Below, in pieces: positions 36,776-42,532 of a stretch of DNA of 42,532 bases. The notes beneath the pieces were generated by a model. That model was not told the DNA's origin. It did not search any database and saw nothing but the letters and a program-made list of their open reading frames with translations. Within the stretch, counting starts at the first letter, position 1. Each line of letters starts with the position of its first letter. Source of the stretch: Rhodoferax sp. (GTDB lineage Bacteria; Pseudomonadota; Gammaproteobacteria; Burkholderiales; Burkholderiaceae_C); assembly GCA_029865845.1 (NCBI GenBank), contig JARXAM010000071.1, positions 1-42,532 of the forward strand. Reading direction: 5' to 3'. A program made the translations under genes and the position numbers.

Positions 36776-38167
36776 ATGGCATCCACTCCCCCTGGTGCAC
36801 CCACCACCACACTCTCCACCCCCACCCCCACCGTTGCCGCTGGGCCACAGGCGGTGTCGTTCTGGCACGCGTTTGTCTTCTGGCTCAAGCTGGGCTGTGT
36901 GAGCTTTGGCGGGCCCGCAGGCCAGATTGCGCTGATGCACCAAGAACTGGTGCAGCGGCGGCGCTGGATGTCTGAAAAGCGTTTTTTGCATGCACTCAAT
37001 TACTGCATGCTGCTGCCCGGCCCCGAGGCACAACAGTTGGCCACCTATATTGGCTGGCTCATGCACCGCACCTGGGGCGGTGTGGTGGCAGGTGCGCTGT
37101 TTGTATTGCCTTCGTTGTTTATCTTGGTGGGGCTCTCGTGGGTGTACCTCGCCTACGGCGATGTGGGGTGGGTGGCGGGGATGCTTTACGGCATCAAACC
37201 GGCAGTGGCGGCCATCGTGCTGCAAGCGGCCCACCGCATCGGCGCGCGCGTGCTGCACAACTCGGCGTTGTGGGCGCTGGCAGGTGCGGCGTTTGTAGCC
37301 ATGTTTGCGCTGCAACTGCCCTTTCCGCTGATCGTGCTGGGGGCAGCCGCTGCAGGCTGGGCAGGGGGGCGCTGGGCACCGCACTATTTTCAGTCCGGCA
37401 GCAGCCATGGTGCCGCCAAGGCGTCCAGCGGACCGGCACTGATTGACGACGACACTCCCACACCGGCGCACGCCCTTTTTCGCTGGCACCGGCTCGCGGT
37501 CGTGGCCCTGTGCGGCGCCTTGCTGTGGGCCCTGCCCATGGGCATGCTCACGCTGCACTACGGCTGGGCCCACCCCCTCACCCAAATGGGATGGTTTTTT
37601 ACCAAGGCAGCGCTGCTCACGTTTGGTGGTGCCTACGCGGTGCTGCCCTATGTGTACCAAGGTGCCGTGGGCCACTATGGCTGGCTCACGCCCGCCCAGA
37701 TGATGGACGGCCTGGCCCTGGGCGAGACCACGCCCGGCCCACTCATCATGGTGGTGGCGTTTGTGGGTTTTGTGGGCGGCTATGTGAAAGCCGTGTTCGG
37801 GCCCGAGCAGTTGTTTTTGGCCGGGGCCGTGGCAGCCACGCTGGTGACGTGGTTCACCTTTTTGCCATCGTTTTTGTTCATCTTGGCGGGCGGGCCGCTG
37901 GTGGAAACCACGCACAACAAGCTCACCTTCACCGCACCGCTCACCGCCATTACCGCCGCAGTGGTGGGCGTGATCGTGAACCTGGCGATGTTCTTTGCTT
38001 ACCACCTGCTGTGGCCGCAAGGCTTTGCGGGCGCGTTTGATGCGGTGGCTGCGGGCTTGGCGCTGGCCGCCGCCGTGGCCTTGTTTCGCTACAAGCGCAA
38101 CGTGATCCACGTGATCGCGGCCTGCGCGCTGGCCGGTGTGGCGATCAGCGTAGTGCAAGCACAGTAG
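36776..38167 (+). CDS. chrA: Chromate transporter ChrA (two-domain form)
   Basis: The 463-residue membrane protein has two homologous CHR domains. The first has [61 protein letters not shown]. The second has [25 protein letters not shown] and [21 protein letters not shown]. ChrA exports chromate and gives resistance. ATG 36776 follows AAGG; the frame extends 52 codons upstream into the neighbouring chemoreceptor gene, which is unlikely to be used. Its 3' end overlaps the second chemoreceptor gene by 23 bp. No chrB regulator is nearby. Confidence 0.93.
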   Translation: MASTPPGAPTTTLSTPTPTVAAGPQAVSFWHAFVFWLKLGCVSFGGPAGQIALMHQELVQRRRWMSEKRFLHALNYCMLLPGPEAQQLATYIGWLMHRTWGGVVAGALFVLPSLFILVGLSWVYLAYGDVGWVAGMLYGIKPAVAAIVLQAAHRIGARVLHNSALWALAGAAFVAMFALQLPFPLIVLGAAAAGWAGGRWAPHYFQSGSSHGAAKASSGPALIDDDTPTPAHALFRWHRLAVVALCGALLWALPMGMLTLHYGWAHPLTQMGWFFTKAALLTFGGAYAVLPYVYQGAVGHYGWLTPAQMMDGLALGETTPGPLIMVVAFVGFVGGYVKAVFGPEQLFLAGAVAATLVTWFTFLPSFLFILAGGPLVETTHNKLTFTAPLTAITAAVVGVIVNLAMFFAYHLLWPQGFAGAFDAVAAGLALAAAVALFRYKRNVIHVIAACALAGVAISVVQAQ

Positions 38168-39728
38168 GCCCGGCCAGCGCCGGGCCGTGCTGGCCCAGCT
38201 TGAAAAACGCCACCGACTCCACCAACTGCTGCGCCTCGCGCCGCAGGCCCGTAGCGGCCTCGGCAATGCCCACCACCATGGCTGCGTTTTGTTGGGTGGT
38301 TTGGTCAATGAGGGCAATGGCCTGGCCCACTTGCAGCACGCCGGTACTTTGCTCGGTGGTCGCCGCGCTGATCTCCCCCATGATGTGCGTGACTTGCTGG
38401 ATCGAATGCACCGCCTGGGCCATGGAGTGGCCTGCTTTGGCGGCCAGCGCGTTGCCGCGCTCGACGCGCTCCAGGCTGGTGTCTATCAATTGTTTGACCT
38501 CTTTGGCCGCTGCCGCCGACCGCCCGGCCAGCGAGCGCACCTCGGACGCCACCACCGCAAACCCGCGTCCCTGTTCGCCCGCGCGGGCGGCCTCGACCGC
38601 TGCGTTCAGGGCCAGGATGTTGGTCTGAAAGGCAATGCCGTCGATCACGCTGATGATGTCCACAATGCGCCGCGCGCTGTCATCGATCTCTTGCATGGTG
38701 CGCACCACGTCAGTCACCACCTCGCCACTTTGCGTGGCTGCCAACGAGGCAGAGCGGGCCAGCGCGTCGGCATGGGCCGCACGCCCGGCGTTGACGCGCA
38801 CGGTATCGCCCAAGGCCTCCATGGACGCAGCCGTTTGCTGGATGGCACCCGCCTGCTGCTCGGTGCGGCTGGAGAGCTGGTGGTTGCCCGAGGCAATTTC
38901 GGCGCTGGCGTGCGACACCCGGTCGGACGCATGGCGCACGCTGGAGACCACCTCGCAGAGGCTGCGTTGCATCACACGCAGTTGGGCCATCAGGCTGTGG
39001 GGCGCCCCGGTGTCATCCATGGGGGCGCTGAAGTCGCCGGTGCTCAAGCGCTGTGCCACAGCGTGGGCCTGCGCGGGCTCGCCCCCCAGTTGGCGGGTGA
39101 TGGTGCGCACCGTGCGCCAGCCAAACGCCACGGCGGCCACCAAGCCCACGCCCACCAGGGCGATGTACCACTGCCACATGACGTGGTAGCGGCTGGCCGC
39201 GGCCACGTATTCGCGCTTGGCACCATCAATCTGGATCATTTGCAGCGCCTGGATGCTGCGGCTCATGGGAACGGACAAAGGCGTCATCTTCTCCACCATG
39301 GCCGCTTGGGCGGTGGTGATGTCGTTCTCCAGCAGGGCTGTCACAGCGGGCTGCAAGCCTTGTTTGTCATACGCCTGAAAGGCCTTTTCCCAATCGGTGG
39401 CCAGTGTGGCGGCGTCGCCATCGAGCGGGTGTGCGCGGTAGCGTGCCCAGGTGTCTGCGATCTGCTGTTGGTTGGCAGCGATTTCTTTGGCGCTGAAGGC
39501 AATCACATCCGGCAAGGGGTTGGCCAGTGCCTGGGCCACATGCATGCGGCTGCTGTAGGTGAGCGCATCAATTTGCCCCAGGGCCACTGCGGGCACCGTG
39601 CGTTCTTCATAGACCGTGCGTAAGGCGTCATTCGACTGGCGGGCTCCGTACAAGCCAAAGGCCCCAATCAACACCAACATCGCCGCCAGCATGGCGACCA
39701 ACACAAAAAGACGGGTAGACAAGCGCAT
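38145..39728 (-). CDS. Methyl-accepting chemotaxis protein with four-helix-bundle sensor
   Basis: The 527-residue receptor starts at ATG 39728 with AGAGG upstream ([29 protein letters not shown], first membrane helix). A 4HB_MCP-type periplasmic bundle follows (about 35-180: [24 protein letters not shown]). A second helix lies at about 184-205, then a HAMP domain and a signalling domain whose tip is [38 protein letters not shown]. The last 23 bp overlap the 3' end of chrA on the other strand. Confidence 0.94.
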   Translation of the reverse strand: MRLSTRLFVLVAMLAAMLVLIGAFGLYGARQSNDALRTVYEERTVPAVALGQIDALTYSSRMHVAQALANPLPDVIAFSAKEIAANQQQIADTWARYRAHPLDGDAATLATDWEKAFQAYDKQGLQPAVTALLENDITTAQAAMVEKMTPLSVPMSRSIQALQMIQIDGAKREYVAAASRYHVMWQWYIALVGVGLVAAVAFGWRTVRTITRQLGGEPAQAHAVAQRLSTGDFSAPMDDTGAPHSLMAQLRVMQRSLCEVVSSVRHASDRVSHASAEIASGNHQLSSRTEQQAGAIQQTAASMEALGDTVRVNAGRAAHADALARSASLAATQSGEVVTDVVRTMQEIDDSARRIVDIISVIDGIAFQTNILALNAAVEAARAGEQGRGFAVVASEVRSLAGRSAAAAKEVKQLIDTSLERVERGNALAAKAGHSMAQAVHSIQQVTHIMGEISAATTEQSTGVLQVGQAIALIDQTTQQNAAMVVGIAEAATGLRREAQQLVESVAFFKLGQHGPALAGPTVLALR

Positions 39729-39814
39729 AAGCACCTCTAAATAGCAGTTTCCAACGATCGTTATGCTCCGAATTACATCGATTCGAAGTGTCAGCGACAT
39801 GACAAAGTGAGTAC

Positions 39815-39843
39815 GTGCAGGCCCGCCCAAAGGGGGCCTGCAC
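39815..39843 (-). terminator. Strong stem-loop after nadA
   Basis: GTGCAGGCCC (39815-39824) pairs with GGGCCTGCAC (39834-39843), 10 bp with a 9-base loop, about 50 bp after the nadA stop. No long T-run follows on the minus strand, so termination may be partial. Confidence 0.55.
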
Positions 39844-39894
39844 GCCGCCGGGAGCCCTCCAAAATGGGGGCTGCCGCACCCTGGCGGTAAGGGT

Positions 39895-40998
39895 TCAGGC
39901 CGCGCCGATGTGCGGTATCAGCCCGCCCACAGCGTGCCCGTTTTTGAGGGCCGTCGTGAAGGCCAGCATGCGGTCTATGGGCAGGCGCGCGCGGTCGAGG
40001 TAGCGCGCATCCACGTGGACTTCGTTCAGGCCATGCTCCAGCACGCGGGCCACACCGGCCAGGCCGTTCATGGCCATCCAGGGGCAGTGGGCGCAGCTTT
40101 TGCACGTGGCGCTGTTGCCAGCGGTGGGGGCTTCGATAAAGGTCTTGCCGGGGTTGAGCGTGCGCAGCTTGTGCAGCATGCCGTTGTCGGTGGCCACAAT
40201 AAAGGTGTCGGCGTCCATCGTTTGCGCCGCTTTCAAAATGGCGCTGGTAGAGCCCACGGCATGGGCCAGTGCCACGACGTCTTTGGGGGACTCGGGGTGC
40301 ACCAGCACTTTGGCTTGGGGGTGCTCGTTGATAAGCGCCTCCAGCTCGAAGGCCTTGAACTCGTCGTGCACGATGCAAGCCCCTTCCCAGAACACCATGT
40401 CGGCTCCGGTCTCGCGCTGGATGTAGCCGCCCAGGTGCTTGTCGGGGGCCCACAGAATCTTTTGGCCCTTGTCTTTGAGCGCACGCACGATGTCCAGCGC
40501 GCAACTGCTGGTCACCAGCCAGTCGGCGCGCGCTTTCACGGCGGCACTGGTGTTGGCATAGACCACCACGGTGCGGTCGGGGTGGTCGTCACAAAAGGCA
40601 TTGAACGCTTGAATGGGGCAGCCCAAATCGAGCGAGCAGGTGGCATCCAGGTCGGGCATCAACACCGTTTTGTGGGGCGACAAAATTTTGCTGGTCTCGC
40701 CCATGAACTTCACGCCCGATACCACCAGCGTCTGCGCGCTGTGGTCGCGGCCAAAGCGGGCCATCTCCAGCGAATCGCTCACCAAGCCGCCGGTTTCCTC
40801 GGCCAGGTCTTGCAGGTCGGGGTGCACGTAGTAGTGCGACACCATGACGGCGTTCTTCTCGTGGAGCAGCCGCTTGATTTTGTCTTTGAGCGCAGTGCGC
40901 TCCTCTGGGGAGGGCTCCATGGGCACGCGGGCCCAGGCATGTTGCGTGGAGCAGGCCGGCTGCTCGTAGGCCACGTCGATCACATCACTGGCAGACAT
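39895..40998 (-). CDS. nadA: Quinolinate synthase
   Basis: NadA condenses iminoaspartate (from NadB) with dihydroxyacetone phosphate to quinolinate using a 4Fe-4S cluster. The 367-residue protein shows [29 protein letters not shown] and cluster cysteines in [19 protein letters not shown] and [10 protein letters not shown]. It also has the quinolinate-binding region [10 protein letters not shown] and the EAPTAG loop. The ATG at 40998 has GAGG 7 bp upstream and shares one base with the nadC stop (TGATG), so translation is coupled. Confidence 0.97.
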   Translation of the reverse strand: MSASDVIDVAYEQPACSTQHAWARVPMEPSPEERTALKDKIKRLLHEKNAVMVSHYYVHPDLQDLAEETGGLVSDSLEMARFGRDHSAQTLVVSGVKFMGETSKILSPHKTVLMPDLDATCSLDLGCPIQAFNAFCDDHPDRTVVVYANTSAAVKARADWLVTSSCALDIVRALKDKGQKILWAPDKHLGGYIQRETGADMVFWEGACIVHDEFKAFELEALINEHPQAKVLVHPESPKDVVALAHAVGSTSAILKAAQTMDADTFIVATDNGMLHKLRTLNPGKTFIEAPTAGNSATCKSCAHCPWMAMNGLAGVARVLEHGLNEVHVDARYLDRARLPIDRMLAFTTALKNGHAVGGLIPHIGAA

Positions 40999-41867
40999 CA
41001 CAGGTCCTCGAAACGCATAGAAAAGTCAATCGCTTTCACATCTTTGGTCAGCGCACCGATAGAGATGCGGTCCACGCCGGTTGCGGCAATGGCGCGCACC
41101 GTGTCCAGGTGAACACCGCCGGACACTTCCAGCACCGCCCGGCCCGCGTTGATCGCCACGGCCTGCACTAGCTGGGCCAGCGTCATGTTGTCCAGCAAGA
41201 CCATGGTGGCGCCGCAGTCCAGCGCTTCGCGCAGTTGGTCTAGCGTTTCGACTTCCACTTCAATGAACTTGGCAGTCGCGGCCCGTTGATTGGCGCGCTG
41301 CAGGGCAGCGGTCACGCCACCGGCGGCGGCGATGTGGTTTTCCTTGATGAGCACGGCGTCGTGCAGGCCAATGCGGTGGTTGGTGCCGCCGCCGGTTTTA
41401 ACCGCATACTTTTGCGCCAGACGCAAACCGGGAATGGTTTTTCGGGTGTCCACAATAGCCGCGCGGTTGCCAGGCACCTCGTGCACCGCATCCACAAAGG
41501 TGGCGGTTTTGGTGGCCACGGCGCTGAGCAGTTGCAAAAAGTTCAGGGCGGTGCGCTCGGCAGTGAGCAAGGCTTGGGCATGGCCCTCTATCTCCAACAC
41601 CACTTGGTCGGGGTGGCAACGCTGGCCTTCGCGCACATGCCAAATGATGGCAGCCGAGGGGTCCAGTGCCCGCACGGCCGCGCTGGCCCAGGGTTCGCCA
41701 CATACCACTGCCGCCTCACGGGCCAGCACCCGCGCACGAACCCGGCGGGTGGGGTCAATCAGGGAGGCGGTCAGGTCGCCTGCGCCCACGTCTTCCGACA
41801 AAGCGCGCGCCACATCGGCCTGCGCCAGTGCGGCGATGTCGGCAGAAGAAAGGTCAAAAGTGCTCAT
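40998..41867 (-). CDS. nadC: Nicotinate-nucleotide diphosphorylase (carboxylating)
   Basis: NadC converts quinolinate and PRPP to nicotinate mononucleotide. The 289-residue protein has [69 protein letters not shown], and the barrel end [32 protein letters not shown] 41867 gives the standard length. It is the first gene of the nadC-nadA operon and divergent from the DUF3460 gene (156 bp between starts). Confidence 0.97.
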   Translation of the reverse strand: MSTFDLSSADIAALAQADVARALSEDVGAGDLTASLIDPTRRVRARVLAREAAVVCGEPWASAAVRALDPSAAIIWHVREGQRCHPDQVVLEIEGHAQALLTAERTALNFLQLLSAVATKTATFVDAVHEVPGNRAAIVDTRKTIPGLRLAQKYAVKTGGGTNHRIGLHDAVLIKENHIAAAGGVTAALQRANQRAATAKFIEVEVETLDQLREALDCGATMVLLDNMTLAQLVQAVAINAGRAVLEVSGGVHLDTVRAIAATGVDRISIGALTKDVKAIDFSMRFEDL

Positions 41868-42023
41868 GGGCGTGAGGATAACCGGCCAGCCCCTCACCAA
41901 GCTGCAGTGCAGGGGCGTTTTGTGCCCCGCGAACGCGGCGGGCCACTGCACCTTGGCGCGCCCCACCCCCTGCGCCTGCCACCATGGGCCACGGGCTAAA
42001 ATGCCGCAACTGAGGACCGTCCC

Positions 42024-42230
42024 ATGAACATCTTTCGCCGCCCCGACTACCGCTCTGATGCCACACAGTTCATCGACCAATTGAAGGCTGCCAAGCCCAC
42101 GCTAGAAGCCGAGCAGCGCCGGGGCCGCGCCCTGCTGTGGGATAAGGTGGTGGACCGCCTGGCGTGGAAGGGTTTTCGCAACGCCCAGGTGGCGCAAAAG
42201 CCCTACGTCTACCAAACCCATAACGACTAA
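42024..42230 (+). CDS. DUF3460 family small protein
   Basis: The 68-residue cytoplasmic protein (MNIFRRPDYRSDATQFIDQLK... ending VAQKPYVYQTHND) matches the small DUF3460 family found in Betaproteobacteria, commonly just upstream of scpA as here. It is highly charged, with no membrane segment. A TGAGGA site lies upstream, and a TAAAAT hexamer at 41996-42001 could be its -10 box. Function is unknown. Confidence 0.88.
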   Translation: MNIFRRPDYRSDATQFIDQLKAAKPTLEAEQRRGRALLWDKVVDRLAWKGFRNAQVAQKPYVYQTHND

Positions 42231-42292
42231 GTGCCTCACCAGGGAATGCCCCCGGCCTGAGCCGCACCGGCGTTTCCTGTTGCCCCGCCCCT

Positions 42293-42532
42293 ATGACCAC
42301 CGCCGCTGAAGGCGCACCATTCGACGCCGCCGCACTCGCGCACATGCCCGAGGTGGTGGACCAGGTGGCCTTGGCCCGCCTGTATGGCGAACCCCTGTTC
42401 GCACTACCACAAGACCTGTATATCCCGCCCGATGCGCTGGAGGTGTTTTTAGAGGCGTTTGAAGGCCCGCTGGACTTGCTGCTCTACCTGATCCGCAAGC
42501 AAAACTTCAACATCCTCGACATTCCCATGTTG
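42293..42532 (+). CDS. scpA: Segregation and condensation protein A, N-terminal part (gene runs off the window)
   Basis: Eighty codons are visible. The segment LEVFLEAFEGPLDLLLYLIRKQNFNILDIPML is the highly conserved ScpA kleisin N-terminus, which binds the SMC neck. The first 40 residues are a variable lead-in. ScpA bridges SMC and ScpB in chromosome condensation. It starts 62 bp after DUF3460 on the same strand. Confidence 0.93.
   Translation, partial: MTTAAEGAPFDAAALAHMPEVVDQVALARLYGEPLFALPQDLYIPPDALEVFLEAFEGPLDLLLYLIRKQNFNILDIPML

Noticed and set aside
36731-38317. A 528-codon minus-strand open frame opposite chrA
   Set aside because: It is antisense to ChrA, with low-complexity translation; chrA has clear CHR motifs.

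Overview
The window looks like chromosomal DNA from a betaproteobacterium of the Burkholderiales, most likely Comamonadaceae (Rhodoferax or Acidovorax-like). The reasons are high GC in housekeeping genes, a DUF3460 gene directly before scpA, and the style of the nadA, nadB, nadC and metG products. This placement is an inference from protein likeness; no rRNA or tRNA was seen.

Layout. (1) 1-7450, minus strand: a two-partner secretion pair. The outer-membrane transporter tpsB lies upstream of a very large filamentous-haemagglutinin-like exoprotein gene (tpsA) that runs off the left edge and carries 273-bp tandem repeats there. (2) 7724-10910: a PadR-family regulator divergent from a FadH-type 2,4-dienoyl-CoA reductase with an extra C-terminal SnoaL-like domain. 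Two TGCAA-N4-TTGCA dyads lie between them. (3) 11130-21475, minus strand: a complete type I-C CRISPR-Cas locus in the order WYL regulator, cas3, cas5c, cas8c, cas7, a BRO-N/DinD-like gene, cas4, cas1, cas2, leader, array. The array has six intact 37-bp repeats plus two half-eroded repeats at its leader-distal end. The BRO-N/DinD-like gene sits between the interference and adaptation modules and is the most unusual item in the window. (4) 21567-28106: patatin-like lipase, metG, a SulP anion transporter and nadB. (5) 28273-34687: a secreted protein of unknown function, a broken transposase fragment, a LysR regulator divergent from uraD, and a complete DctP-DctQ-DctM TRAP transporter, suggesting purine-ureide uptake and use. 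(6) 34723-39728: a chrA chromate transporter flanked by two chemoreceptor genes, one overlapping its 3' end. (7) 39895-42532: a nadC-nadA operon (the nadB partner is about 12 kb away), DUF3460, and the start of scpA.

How the genes work together. The cas genes form one tightly packed minus-strand operon that reads towards the array. The repeat hairpin leaves exactly an 11-nt 3' tag, as expected for Cas5c processing. The accessory BRO-N/DinD-like gene, the WYL gene with a dyad before cas3, and a leader-like newest spacer are the leads I would follow first. NadB, NadA and NadC together make nicotinate mononucleotide from aspartate. No other defence system, prophage or integrase was recognised.
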